Origin: an uncultured bacterium
GTDB lineage: Bacteria; Bacteroidota; Bacteroidia; Chitinophagales; Chitinophagaceae
NCBI GenBank assembly: GCA_903826405.1
Contig: CAIKEH010000004.1
Location: forward strand, 1-64,000
DNA length: 64,000 nucleotides
Direction: 5' to 3'
Below the pieces are notes generated by a model. That model was not told the origin of the DNA. It saw only the letters and a list, made by a program, of their open reading frames with translations, and made no database searches. The position numbers and the translations under genes are program-made. Positions within the stretch are counted from its first letter, which is position 1, and each line of letters opens with the position of its first letter. This document shows positions 42,746 through 52,075 of this stretch, piece by piece.

Positions 42746-43969
42746 ATGGTCAGATTTATTTTGTTCATGGCTATAAGCCTTATACTCCCTGACAATACCA
42801 TATCTCAGGACAGGCTGATTTCAACCGGGCAGATACCCATACTGGCCTGGTACGGTATTCCGGCGAGTGAAACTTCCTTGGCCCGCTACCAGGAGTTGAA
42901 AGAAGCCGGCATCACTCATCATTTCACTGGATTCCCCAACATGGATGAGATGCAGAAGGCGCTGGATGTGGCTGCCAAGGCAGGGGTCAAGATGGTGGTC
43001 TCCTGTCCTGAATTGCGCTCAGAGCCGGAAAAAACAGCAAAGAGATTCATGAACCATCCAGCAGTTGTCGGCTATCACTTGATCGATGAACCTTCCATGA
43101 CAGCTTATGCTGATCTGGGTGCATGGGCCAGAAGGATCCAATCCGTCGACAACAAACATTTCTGTTATGTCAACCTCTTCCCGAACATCGCCGATTCGGC
43201 AAGGCTGGGGACCGCAGACTACAGGCAGTATATTCGGGAGTGTGCCCGGCAGATCCCCGTGCAATTCCTGTCTTTCGATTATTATCCGGTATTGAAAGAT
43301 CGGTTGGCATCATCTTGGTATGAAAATCTGGAACAGGTTTCCGATGAAGCCCGAAAGGAAGGAAAACCCTTTTGGGCCTTCGCTCTGACGACGAATTATG
43401 ATGAGGACCATGTTACACCACAGACACTCGCCGCTATTCGATTGCAGGTATACAGCGATCTGGCCTATGGCGCACAAGGCATACAGTATTTCACTTACTG
43501 GTCGGCAACTTCCGTCAACACGGCATCTTCTGAAGACCAACGCGGGGCTCCAATCACCGCTGCCGGGAAAAGGAGTGTGGTATATGACAGGGTCAAGCTT
43601 ATGAGCGAGGAGATCAAAACCCTTTCCGGCGTATTTCTCGGATCTAAATTGCTTTGGGTCAGGCATGCTGGCAAAGGAAGGATACCCGATGGAACAGTAA
43701 GATTGACAAGCTTGCCGACGGCCGTCAAGGTATTGGATACTAACGGTGCACCTGCTTTAATTTCACTGTTGGAGAAAGGAGACGACAACTTCTTGGTGAT
43801 CGTCAACAAGGATTTCCTGAACAGCATGCAATTGACCTTCTATGGAGATGAAATCGTGAAGAAGGTATTGAAAGATGGAACGATCGTCCCGGCCAGTGCT
43901 TATGAGAGTTCGATGGAACTGGACCCCGGAGACGCAGCTATCTACCTGATTCCCAAAGCCCAAAAATAG
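42746..43969 (+). CDS. Secreted TIM-barrel glycosidase-like protein
   Basis: A 407-aa exported protein with a signal peptide (1-~20). The barrel-like region has a strand at PILAWYGIP, the GITHHFTGFPN segment, KMVVSCPEL, and the acid/base-like motif HPAVVGYHLIDEPSM with D114-E115, as in clan GH-A type enzymes. Later come FLSFDYYPV, a FWAFALTTN strand and GIQYFTYW. A beta-rich C-terminal domain (~310-407) resembles those that follow such barrels. I cannot name the GH family, and the nucleophile glutamate is not certain. It lies 260 bp after the sulfatase gene on the same strand and is probably part of the same degradative group. Confidence 0.66.
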   Translation: MVRFILFMAISLILPDNTISQDRLISTGQIPILAWYGIPASETSLARYQELKEAGITHHFTGFPNMDEMQKALDVAAKAGVKMVVSCPELRSEPEKTAKRFMNHPAVVGYHLIDEPSMTAYADLGAWARRIQSVDNKHFCYVNLFPNIADSARLGTADYRQYIRECARQIPVQFLSFDYYPVLKDRLASSWYENLEQVSDEARKEGKPFWAFALTTNYDEDHVTPQTLAAIRLQVYSDLAYGAQGIQYFTYWSATSVNTASSEDQRGAPITAAGKRSVVYDRVKLMSEEIKTLSGVFLGSKLLWVRHAGKGRIPDGTVRLTSLPTAVKVLDTNGAPALISLLEKGDDNFLVIVNKDFLNSMQLTFYGDEIVKKVLKDGTIVPASAYESSMELDPGDAAIYLIPKAQK

Positions 43970-43998
43970 GGGGCGATCATCTTGATTCCTGAATGCAT

Positions 43999-44847
43999 TC
44001 AGCGGATCGACCACCTGATGGCTTCCTCGATCAGGTGTCTATAATCGGTCCTGCGCCAAACCTCTTGAGAATGCCCCATGGAAGTGTAGAATGACTTTCC
44101 CTTTCCTGTGGATTTGTACCAAGCGACAGGGTGTTTTTTCCCCATGCCGAAATTCTTATCCTTCACCCAGAATATGTTCCCGTTGGGATCGATTTTCTCT
44201 CCATCGATGTAATACAGCACTTGAAATCCTACGGGTTGATTGAAAAAAACATACCATTCGTCTGCGTTTGGCCATTGGCTACTGAGTGATCTTTTGAAAC
44301 CGCTATCGGCCGTTTCATCCATGATGACCTGGGCATCCTGCAGTTGCATCTTGATCGCATGGTGGGAGAATTTCCCTCCAAGCAGGTTTGCTTCGTACCA
44401 AGGCCAGTGGTGGGAATCGTCACCTGCACCATGTATCCCGATGAGTGAGCCCCCATTATCGATATGGCTCTCCAGGGCATGCTGCTGCTCATCGTTTAAT
44501 ACCCTGCCGGTGGAATTGTTGAATATGATGACCTTGAATTTCCTGAGCTGTTCCGGATTGAAAATGCCACCTTCTTCGGTCTCGTATAGGTACCAGTTGT
44601 TACGTCTGGCCATTTCCGTGATCACCATTTTGGCGGTGTCGATGGATCCTGTATGGCGGAATCCCGTCGATTTGGAAAATAGCAGTATCGCTGGCTTGTC
44701 GGCAGGAATGTTCAAACTAGGTCTGTTCGTTTCATAAGATACCGGGAAGCCATTTTTGATCTTGTATACGAACAGTCCCATGGACACCACTAAAAGCAGG
44801 AACAAGCAGAGGAAAGTCCAAAGCAGGATCTTCAGGAATCGTTTCAT
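43999..44847 (-). CDS. ThuA-domain protein, membrane-anchored
   Basis: A 282-aa protein with one N-terminal membrane helix (~6-28) and a ThuA class I glutamine-amidotransferase-like domain (~50-282). Landmarks are AILLFSKSTGFRHTGSI, the FKVIIFNNSTG strand, GGSLIGIHGAGDDSHHWPWYEANLLGG, FSHHAIKMQL and the terminal GKSFYTSMGHSQEVW. Domain members are linked to conversion of trehalose and other glucosides through 3-keto sugars. It is probably periplasmic-facing. The opposing gene at 42746 ends 29 bp away. Confidence 0.9.
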   Translation of the reverse strand: MKRFLKILLWTFLCLFLLLVVSMGLFVYKIKNGFPVSYETNRPSLNIPADKPAILLFSKSTGFRHTGSIDTAKMVITEMARRNNWYLYETEEGGIFNPEQLRKFKVIIFNNSTGRVLNDEQQHALESHIDNGGSLIGIHGAGDDSHHWPWYEANLLGGKFSHHAIKMQLQDAQVIMDETADSGFKRSLSSQWPNADEWYVFFNQPVGFQVLYYIDGEKIDPNGNIFWVKDKNFGMGKKHPVAWYKSTGKGKSFYTSMGHSQEVWRRTDYRHLIEEAIRWSIR

Positions 44848-44931
44848 GATCGGCTAAGTTTGGGTATGTAGATCGGCAATGGTTGATGGATTGAATTCAG
44901 ATCATAAGATATTGTCCTTTATAAAATACGA

Positions 44932-45540
44932 TCAGAAGCGAAGTGCCAATCCTCCGCTGAGCAAACCCTTGTACCCGAATCCCAATTCTGCCCAAGCCGA
45001 TAAGGCTCTGCCTACACTTATGCCGATCGGGGTGATGTGAAATGCGCCACCAGTACTTGACCCGGATCCGCTATTGTCCGTTGTGGATTTTCTTGTACAT
45101 ACCCCTCCAGCGATGCTTCCGTACAACTTGAAGTGGGTATGATTGATGTAGTGTAGATCCATACGACCCATCAGACTTGCATAATGCGTGGCGGAAACAC
45201 TCATTTGTGGGGAGCCGCTCGCGTATTTGAAGGTGGCCTGGTTCTTGTCGAACACGAGGTCTATCCCTAAACTCACTTTATGATCAGGCAGCAGGATAAC
45301 GGAAGCCAGAAAGGCCCCACTGCCACTGACATCCACCGAACTGTATCCGGGGTTCACGATACTCTCCATGATGCCCTTGGTGATATTCTCCACCATGGTT
45401 GGTGCGGTAAGCAATCCATATCCAGCGCGAATCTCCAGTTTCTTTTTTCGAAAAATGATTCCTCTCTCTTCGGGTTCCTGTGCAGAAACGATATGGCAGA
45501 CAAGGATCAGCAGGAGGGACATCAGCGATACGTGCTTCAT
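44932..45540 (-). CDS. Small outer-membrane beta-barrel-like protein
   Basis: A 202-aa exported protein. The ATG at 45540 gives a signal peptide (1-~21, ending IVSAQ); the open frame runs 46 codons further upstream without protein-like sequence. The mature part alternates hydrophobic and polar residues in strands (VSLGIDLVFD, ATFKYASG, HYASLMGRMDLHYI, FKLYGSIAGGV) and ends with F (LALRF), the usual C-terminal signature of an outer-membrane barrel. No specific family is recognised. It has no clear operon partner. Confidence 0.68.
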   Translation of the reverse strand: MKHVSLMSLLLILVCHIVSAQEPEERGIIFRKKKLEIRAGYGLLTAPTMVENITKGIMESIVNPGYSSVDVSGSGAFLASVILLPDHKVSLGIDLVFDKNQATFKYASGSPQMSVSATHYASLMGRMDLHYINHTHFKLYGSIAGGVCTRKSTTDNSGSGSSTGGAFHITPIGISVGRALSAWAELGFGYKGLLSGGLALRF

Positions 45541-45698
45541 GTATTCGATTTGTATGAATATCCTGAGAAAATGGAAATCTGGAAAATTTGATTTTTCAGA
45601 TAAGCCTGAACTTGAATGGTCCATGGGAAAATCCTTCGCCGCACAGTAGGCGCAACCCTTTTTTTTGCCATTTCCCACATTTGGGATAGATTGATGGG

Positions 45699-46871
45699 AT
45701 GAATGAAAAGTCCATCGGGATGGGCAGATGGCCCCTGGGGTTGCTATTTCTGACTGTTAACCTGATGTTTCTCCATGTGCTGCACGCTCAGGATCGGGCA
45801 GGCGAAGCAGAACAATGCATACGGTCCATGATGCAGCAGTCCCATGTGGTGGGGATCTCCGTTGCCGTGGTGAAGAAAAGGAAAGTCGTTTATACCCAGG
45901 CATTCGGGATGAAGGATATGGAGACGAATGCCCCGCTCACGACGGATTGTCTGTTCCGTATCGCTTCGATCTCCAAATCTTTTTCTGCTGCATCGGTGCT
46001 CCAACTCGTGGAGTCGGGGAGGTTGTCCCTGGATGAGGACGTAGGTACACTTGTCGGTTTTCCCCTGCGGAACCCAAGATTCCCTGACAAAGTGATCACC
46101 CTTCGGATGCTTCTATCGCATCTCTCTTCCATCAACGACAGCCAGGGATATTTTTCCCTTGATTACATCAACCCCGCGAAAAATCCGGATTGGGCGAAGT
46201 GCTACAGCGATTATGAACCCGGTAAAGGCTACCGATACTGCAATCTGAATTTCAACCTCACCGGAACCATCATTGAAAGGATCTCCGGTGAACGCTTCGA
46301 CCAGTATGTCAAACATCATATCCTTGATCCACTGGGATTGTATGGAGGGTACTGTGTGGACTCTCTGGATCGATCACGTTTTGCCATGATCTATGAGTAC
46401 AGGCCCGATTCCGCGCGCTTCTTTCTTTCCCCGGGTGCTTACGATCCTCATAGCAAGGAGATCCAGGAATATGTCATGGGATATGGTACGCCGGTGTTTT
46501 CACCAACAGGGGGCATGAAGATCTCCGCACCCGACCTTGCGGAATGGATGATCCTGCATATGAAGAAGGGCAGACACAGGGGCAAGCGGATCATTTCGAA
46601 GAAAAACTCCATCCTGATGCAGACGCCACAGTCCACAGACGAGAATTATGGCTTCGCCATCGAACAGACGGACAAGATGATAAAAGGCGAACACCTGACG
46701 GGGCATACCGGTTCGGCTTACGGGCTATACAGCGCCATGTTCTTCCAGCCGGCTAAAAAATTCGGGGTAGTGGTAATCAGCAATGGGTGTGACCCAGGCT
46801 ATACGGACGGGTACAATACGGTTATACGAAACACCGTGAACTGCCTCTATGATCACTTCATCAGGAAATGA
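45699..46871 (+). CDS. Secreted serine hydrolase, class C beta-lactamase/D-alanyl carboxypeptidase family
   Basis: A 390-aa exported serine hydrolase (signal peptide to about residue 30, ending LHAQ). The nucleophile motif SxxK is S90-I-S-K93 in RIASISKSFSA. The second motif is Y-C-N in YRYCNLNFNLTG. The third motif is HTGSAYGLYSA near residue 335. This is the penicillin-binding-protein/AmpC family, which includes peptidases, esterases and beta-lactamases; genomic context favours an esterase or peptidase rather than drug resistance. The start may be ATG at 45699 or seven codons later at 45720; both give a signal peptide. Confidence 0.9.
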   Translation: MNEKSIGMGRWPLGLLFLTVNLMFLHVLHAQDRAGEAEQCIRSMMQQSHVVGISVAVVKKRKVVYTQAFGMKDMETNAPLTTDCLFRIASISKSFSAASVLQLVESGRLSLDEDVGTLVGFPLRNPRFPDKVITLRMLLSHLSSINDSQGYFSLDYINPAKNPDWAKCYSDYEPGKGYRYCNLNFNLTGTIIERISGERFDQYVKHHILDPLGLYGGYCVDSLDRSRFAMIYEYRPDSARFFLSPGAYDPHSKEIQEYVMGYGTPVFSPTGGMKISAPDLAEWMILHMKKGRHRGKRIISKKNSILMQTPQSTDENYGFAIEQTDKMIKGEHLTGHTGSAYGLYSAMFFQPAKKFGVVVISNGCDPGYTDGYNTVIRNTVNCLYDHFIRK

Positions 46872-46945
46872 ACTTCAAAATTTTATTCAGGCTTCTTTTG
46901 ATCGATCTGCCGACTCTTATGGATGAGTAGGTTCATGATAAACGG

Positions 46946-48040
46946 TTATTTGAGAAGGATAGTTCTTCCTTCTTTGGCGGATCTTCTTGCTGCCTCCAGA
47001 ATCTTGGCGACGATCAGGTTGTTTTCCAGCGAATAATCACCGAATGCCGGAACCTTGATTCTTCCGCGAATCACATCGGCGAAATAGAAGAATGGGCTGG
47101 TATAGGTACCTGTTTCTTCCGGCTTAAGCCTGAGTTCCTGTTCTACTCCAGTTCTACTTTTGGCCTTCATCTTGCTGTTATCGGTGGTGATCGCATACCC
47201 GCTCTCGCCATATACTTCCATGTCCTTACGACTGAAGGGCCAGTTCCAGGAGGCCTGGATGATGCATTGAGCGGTCGGGTAAGTCAAGATGATGCTGGCC
47301 TCATCATCCACGTTCGGATATATTTGGGGTTTGAGTTGCTGAGTGACTGCTGTAACGGAAAGAGGAGTCTGACCATTCATCAGCAGGGTCATCAGGTTGG
47401 CGCCATAGCAGCCGAAGTCAGTGATCGCCCCACCGCCATTGCGAACGGAGTCTGTGAGCCAGTCAAAAAAGTATTTCGGAACTCCTATTTCTTTCGGTCC
47501 TTGATGACCATCATGAACCACCACTTTCCTGATCCTTCCCATGAAACCAGTATCGCGGGTCAGTTGGACAGTTTTATCTGTCGTGGGGTACCAGGAGGTT
47601 TCAAAATTCGTCAGCACCTGTGTGTTGTGCTTTTTTGCCAGAACAGCCATTCTTTCAGCCTGTTCGGTTGAAAAGGCGAGTGGCTTCTCCACCATGACAT
47701 GGATCCCTCGGGGAGCGCAGGCCTCGACAACTTGCAGATGTTGAATGGTGGTGCCATAACCCAATACACCCTCCGGTTTCAAGGCATCGAGCATCTTTCC
47801 GAGATCTGTATAGAACAAATGTGCATCGAGCCGATGGCTTTGCATCATTTGCCGGGCCAGTGCGGTATCGGGCTCCCAAATACCCACCAGTTCGACATCA
47901 CGATCGTTAGTCCTTCCCAATATCCAGCCATTATGTCCATGTGAAATTCCTGCCACGGCCAGGCGGACAGGACCTGGCTTGTCCTGCCCGTGCGATACCC
48001 GGACCTGAATCAAGACCAAGAGGAGAAGGATATATTTCAT
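46946..48040 (-). CDS. Secreted Gfo/Idh/MocA-family oxidoreductase
   Basis: A 364-aa NAD(P)-dependent oxidoreductase carrying an N-terminal signal peptide (1-~19, ending VSHGQ). The Rossmann domain has VRLAVAGISHGHNGW, and the conserved E118-K119-P120 motif carries the catalytic lysine. The C-terminal alpha/beta domain holds FFDWLTDSVRNGGGAITDFGCYGANLM. Export of such enzymes, with a tightly bound cofactor, is common in Bacteroidota. Members oxidise sugars at C3 or perform oxidation-elimination chemistry on glycosides. The start is at 48040 because the longer frame would overlap the divergent gene at 48138. It faces away from the heme/HEAT lipoprotein gene across a 97-bp divergent promoter region. 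Confidence 0.9.
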   Translation of the reverse strand: MKYILLLLVLIQVRVSHGQDKPGPVRLAVAGISHGHNGWILGRTNDRDVELVGIWEPDTALARQMMQSHRLDAHLFYTDLGKMLDALKPEGVLGYGTTIQHLQVVEACAPRGIHVMVEKPLAFSTEQAERMAVLAKKHNTQVLTNFETSWYPTTDKTVQLTRDTGFMGRIRKVVVHDGHQGPKEIGVPKYFFDWLTDSVRNGGGAITDFGCYGANLMTLLMNGQTPLSVTAVTQQLKPQIYPNVDDEASIILTYPTAQCIIQASWNWPFSRKDMEVYGESGYAITTDNSKMKAKSRTGVEQELRLKPEETGTYTSPFFYFADVIRGRIKVPAFGDYSLENNLIVAKILEAARRSAKEGRTILLK

Positions 48041-48114
48041 CGACAAGAATTTATTGAATGTACGGAAGCTCCCTGAACTGTAGTCCAGGATGATGTGATA
48101 ATGCGAGCTATTCT

Positions 48115-48122
48115 TATCTTTA
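48115..48122 (+). promoter_or_regulatory. Near-consensus -7 box TATCTTTA before heme/HEAT gene
   Basis: Seven of eight positions agree with TAnnTTTG, with A in place of the final G. It lies 15 bp before the ATG at 48138, in the short divergent gap between the Gfo/Idh/MocA and heme/HEAT genes. No -33 element is obvious. Confidence 0.25.
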
Positions 48123-48137
48123 TTCAAACCCTCGAAC

Positions 48138-51100
48138 ATGACCCTCGTAAGGAATCTCACGGTATCGTTATTCTGTATCCTTTTTCTGTATGCCTGCAAA
48201 TCTGGTGATGAGAACGGCGACCCCCGAATCACCCAGATGGATCCAGCCAAGACCATGGCCGTGGCAAAAACCATCGAAGCCGGGGTGACCCCAAAACTCG
48301 CAGATGGCCTCACGCTCAAACTCTGGGGTATAGACTCTTTGGTCGCAGATCCTGTATCTCTGGACATAGACGATCAGGGCAGAGTTTATTATACAAGAAC
48401 CATCCGGCAGAAGAATGCCGAGTTCGATATCCGTGGCCATCAGGATTGGGAGATCGGGTCCATACAACTGACCGATGTGGAAGAAAAACGTGCTTTCCTG
48501 CACAAGGTTCTTGCGCCTGAATTGAGTAACAGGAACAAATGGCTTCCCGATCTGAACGGAGATAGCTCCCATGATTGGAGGGACATGACCGTGCAAAAAG
48601 AAAAGGTTTACCGCGTCGAGGACATCAACGGCGATGGTGTGGCAGACAAGTCTCAGGTGGTGGTGGATGATTTCCATGATGAGATCACCGATGCGGCAGG
48701 TGGTATACTGAAACAGGGGGATGATCTTTTTGTGGGCATCGGTCCGGATCTGTGGAGAATAAAAGAGAGTAAACTGGGGATCGCTGAATCAAAAACATCC
48801 ATCTCACATGGCTACGGTATCCACGTCGGCTTCAGCGGCCACGGCATGTCCGGCATTGAAGTGGGTCCCGAAGGAAAGATATACTGGCAGATAGGGGACA
48901 TCGGCTTCAACGGAACCGGTCCCGACGGGAAGAAGTGGTCGCATCCGAATAGCGGGGTGATTGTCCGTTCCAATCCGGACGGCAGCGATTTTGAGGTCTT
49001 TTCTTATGGCAACAGGAATACGCATGAGTTCGCATTCGATGAATATGGTAACCTGATCAGTGAAGACAATGATGGTGACCACCCTGGCGAGAGCGAACGC
49101 ATCGTGTATGTCGTGAATGGTGCTGACATTGGTTGGCGGACGAACTGGCAGTTCGGGAAATACCGGGACCCGGACAACAACACATACAAGGTTTGGATGG
49201 ATGAAAAAATGTACGTTCCACGTTGGGAAGGACAGGCCGCCTACATACTGCCCACGATCAAGAATTTCGTCAACGGCCCCACGGGTTTCCTGTATAACCC
49301 GGGCACGGCATTGGGCCCAGATTACAAGAACAATTTCTTCGTCGCCGAATTCGTCGGTAACCCAGCTGGCTCCGGGATCCATTCCTTCCGACTTAAGCCC
49401 AAGGGTGCATCTTTCGATTTTGTAGACTCAAAACGCATCCTCGGTGGGGTGTTGGCCACGGGAATGGACTGGGGCCCAGATGGCGCCATGTATCTTGGAG
49501 ATTGGATCGATGGCTGGGGGACCAAGGACTATGGACGTATCTGGAAACTCGATGTATCCAATCCCGATATGGCCCTGAGGAAGAATACGGAGCAATACAT
49601 CAAAGCGGATATGACCAAGTCGAAAACGGCCGAATTGAAGGAACTGCTGAAGCATCCTGACATGCGGGTGCGTCAGAAAGCGCAGTTCGAACTGGCCAAC
49701 CGGGGGTACGAAGGACTGGACGTGTTTAAATCGACTCTGGCTGCCAAAGAGAATCAACTGGCACGTATACACGCTATTTGGGGCATCAGTCAGTTCGCAA
49801 GGAAAGACATCAAAAATGGCGCACTACTTGTACCTTATCTGAAGGACAGTGATCCGGAGATCCGTGCCCAGGCCGCTAAGTGGATCGGTGACGTAAGATA
49901 TGCGGAAGCCGGCGACATACTGATTCCTCTGCTCAAAGATGAGTACAGTCGCGCGCGATTTTTCGCAGCCGAAGCCTTGGGCAGGACGGCATACACGCCA
50001 GCCTTGAAGCCCATCGTCGATATGCTTGCAGCAAACAATGACGAGGATAATTACCTGCGCCATGCAGGCAGCCTGGCCCTTGCCCGCATCGGGAAAGCGG
50101 AAATAATGATGGCGTTATCTGCTCATCCGTCACGTGCCGTTCGCATTGCGGCCGTCGTGGCCCTACGCAGGATGCAACATCCAGGCATCAGGGTATACTT
50201 GAACGATGCAGATGAATTCGTGGTGACGGAAGCAGCACGTGCCATCAATGATGACCTTTCCATCATCGAAGCATTGCCCGATCTGGCACGTGCGTTGAAC
50301 GATCACCGTTTCAGCAATGAGGCTTTTGTCAGGAGGGCCATCAGTGCGAATCTCCGTGTGGGAACGACAGAATCCATGCAAGCGCTCATCAACTACATTA
50401 ACTATGAAGGTGCTCCTGCAGTACTGCGCAACGAAGCCATCGATGCCTTGAGTACCTGGGCCAAGCCTTCTGTACTCGACCGGGTTGATGGCAGGTTCCG
50501 GGGCGAGGTGACACGTCCGCTCGCACCTGTCCAACAGGCCAGCAGCGCAGCACTCATCCAACTGCTCTCTCAAAAAGAGGCTACTATCAGAGTGCACGTG
50601 GCCAGAGCGTTGGGGAAATTGAAAATCGACGCAGCTGCTTCAGCGCTGATGTCCAAATTGAAGAAAGACCCCTCCGCTGAGGTCAGGATTGAATCCGTGA
50701 AGACATTGTCCCAATTGAAAGGCACATCCATGGATGAAGCCGTGACCGTTGCACTGGGCGACAAGGAAAAGTCGGTACGAGTGACCGGCCTGGACCTGCT
50801 CAACAAATTGCAATTGTCCACGGAGCGTAAAGTATCCTTGCTGAGCGCAGTGATCGATACCCGTACTCCAGAGGAAAAGCAGGCGGCGATCACCACATTG
50901 GGCTCCCTTCCTTTAACGGCGACTGAAAAGATTTTCGCCAAGCTCCTCGACCAGATGGGGAAAGGGAAGCTTCCACAAGAAGTCAGGCTCGAGTTGTCCG
51001 ATGCCCTGGATTCCAGTGGCGCAAAGGCATTGAAAGAGAAATTCATGAGTCTGAACGCCGGCTCTTCTCCCGATTCCCTGAAAGCCATGTATTCCGCTGC

Positions 51101-51524
51101 CTTGTTCGGGGGTGATCCCAAAAAGGGCGAAGGGATCTTCTGGAGTAACAGTTCCGCCCAGTGCGTAAGATGTCATGCGATCAATGATTATGGTGGCCAT
51201 GTTGGTCCTCAGCTGAACGGGGTGGCCAGCAGGTTGAAGCATGAACAACTGCTTGAAGCACTCATTGAACCCAGTGCCCGGATAGCACCGGGCTTCGGCT
51301 TGGTTACGCTTGATCTGAAGAATGGACGGAAGATCAACGGCACACTCCAGGAGGAAACGGCTGATGGGTACAAAATGAAAGTGGGTGACAAGTCTGACAC
51401 GTTGATCCGAAAAGCGGATGTGGGGTCCAGGGTCAATTCGCCATCCAGTATGCCTCCTATGTACCTGCTGTTGTCCAAGAAAGAGATCCGGGATGTGGTC
51501 AGTTATCTGTCCACGCTGAAGTAG
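48138..51524 (+). CDS. PVC-type heme-binding lipoprotein with propeller, HEAT repeats and cytochrome c domain (second copy)
   Basis: An 1128-aa exported lipoprotein (lipobox LYAC at ~17-20). Residues ~50-475 form a sorbosone-dehydrogenase-like propeller (DINGDGVADKSQVV, GVIVRSNPDGSDFEVFSYGNRNTHEFAFDEYGN, GPDGAMYLGDWIDGWG). Residues ~490-960 are HEAT repeats. The C-terminal domain binds heme c through C1009-V-R-C1012-H1013, followed by VGPQLNGV. It shares layout with the protein at 26074 but differs in propeller details and is about 110 residues longer, so the two are distant paralogues. A role in electron transfer during external sugar oxidation is inferred. Its divergent neighbour is a secreted Gfo/Idh/MocA oxidoreductase, a plausible functional partner. 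Confidence 0.88.
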   Translation: MTLVRNLTVSLFCILFLYACKSGDENGDPRITQMDPAKTMAVAKTIEAGVTPKLADGLTLKLWGIDSLVADPVSLDIDDQGRVYYTRTIRQKNAEFDIRGHQDWEIGSIQLTDVEEKRAFLHKVLAPELSNRNKWLPDLNGDSSHDWRDMTVQKEKVYRVEDINGDGVADKSQVVVDDFHDEITDAAGGILKQGDDLFVGIGPDLWRIKESKLGIAESKTSISHGYGIHVGFSGHGMSGIEVGPEGKIYWQIGDIGFNGTGPDGKKWSHPNSGVIVRSNPDGSDFEVFSYGNRNTHEFAFDEYGNLISEDNDGDHPGESERIVYVVNGADIGWRTNWQFGKYRDPDNNTYKVWMDEKMYVPRWEGQAAYILPTIKNFVNGPTGFLYNPGTALGPDYKNNFFVAEFVGNPAGSGIHSFRLKPKGASFDFVDSKRILGGVLATGMDWGPDGAMYLGDWIDGWGTKDYGRIWKLDVSNPDMALRKNTEQYIKADMTKSKTAELKELLKHPDMRVRQKAQFELANRGYEGLDVFKSTLAAKENQLARIHAIWGISQFARKDIKNGALLVPYLKDSDPEIRAQAAKWIGDVRYAEAGDILIPLLKDEYSRARFFAAEALGRTAYTPALKPIVDMLAANNDEDNYLRHAGSLALARIGKAEIMMALSAHPSRAVRIAAVVALRRMQHPGIRVYLNDADEFVVTEAARAINDDLSIIEALPDLARALNDHRFSNEAFVRRAISANLRVGTTESMQALINYINYEGAPAVLRNEAIDALSTWAKPSVLDRVDGRFRGEVTRPLAPVQQASSAALIQLLSQKEATIRVHVARALGKLKIDAAASALMSKLKKDPSAEVRIESVKTLSQLKGTSMDEAVTVALGDKEKSVRVTGLDLLNKLQLSTERKVSLLSAVIDTRTPEEKQAAITTLGSLPLTATEKIFAKLLDQMGKGKLPQEVRLELSDALDSSGAKALKEKFMSLNAGSSPDSLKAMYSAALFGGDPKKGEGIFWSNSSAQCVRCHAINDYGGHVGPQLNGVASRLKHEQLLEALIEPSARIAPGFGLVTLDLKNGRKINGTLQEETADGYKMKVGDKSDTLIRKADVGSRVNSPSSMPPMYLLLSKKEIRDVVSYLSTLK

Positions 51525-51589
51525 GCGACTATCAAATGAATTCAAATGGCTGTTCATTAAAACGCTTCATCGTATAAACAGGCATAGAT

Positions 51590-52024
51590 ATGAATATGTC
51601 CTTACGGATCTTCTTGAGTTTTTTAGCATTCGTAGCGGTTTACTATTTCATCTTTTGGACACTGGGGTCTCTTATCGTTGTTGCTTCACCATTAAAAAAT
51701 GGTGAACCCCTGCCGATGATCCGGTTCATCGCAAAAGGAGTTCCTCTTCTCATAGCGGCATTAGCCGCCTATTTTGTCTGGAAGAAAACACTCCACGCCA
51801 GCAAGGGTTTGGGCACGCATGTGGTCATGGGAGGGCTTATAACAGGTTCCATTGGATTTATAGGTGGTTTCTTCGGCCCGATGATCGTTGATCCTTCCGC
51901 AAATCAAGGACCCTTACTGGGGATCCTCATCACGGGTCCGGCAGGATTCCTGTTGGGATTGATCCTAGGAGCAGTGGTATGGAAGTATAAGTCTAGAAAT
52001 AGTGCTCCTGAAAGTGGATCATGA
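51590..52024 (+). CDS. Small four-helix membrane protein of unknown function
   Basis: A 144-aa protein with four hydrophobic helices at about 6-33, 48-66, 78-101 and 106-130. The last two are glycine-rich (GGLITGSIGFIGGFFGP and GILITGPAGFLLGLILGAV). The C-terminus is short and polar. I do not recognise a family. It is co-directional with the heme/HEAT gene, 65 bp downstream, so the two may be co-transcribed. Confidence 0.75.
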   Translation: MNMSLRIFLSFLAFVAVYYFIFWTLGSLIVVASPLKNGEPLPMIRFIAKGVPLLIAALAAYFVWKKTLHASKGLGTHVVMGGLITGSIGFIGGFFGPMIVDPSANQGPLLGILITGPAGFLLGLILGAVVWKYKSRNSAPESGS

Positions 52025-52075
52025 TCGCCTATTCATTGGCGCCATCAATATAAAAGGTCGGTCCGAACCGAGCGA

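Noticed and set aside
45699..46871. Antibiotic-resistance beta-lactamase
   Set aside because: The SxxK family is broad; the secreted-enzyme neighbourhood gives no support for a resistance role.
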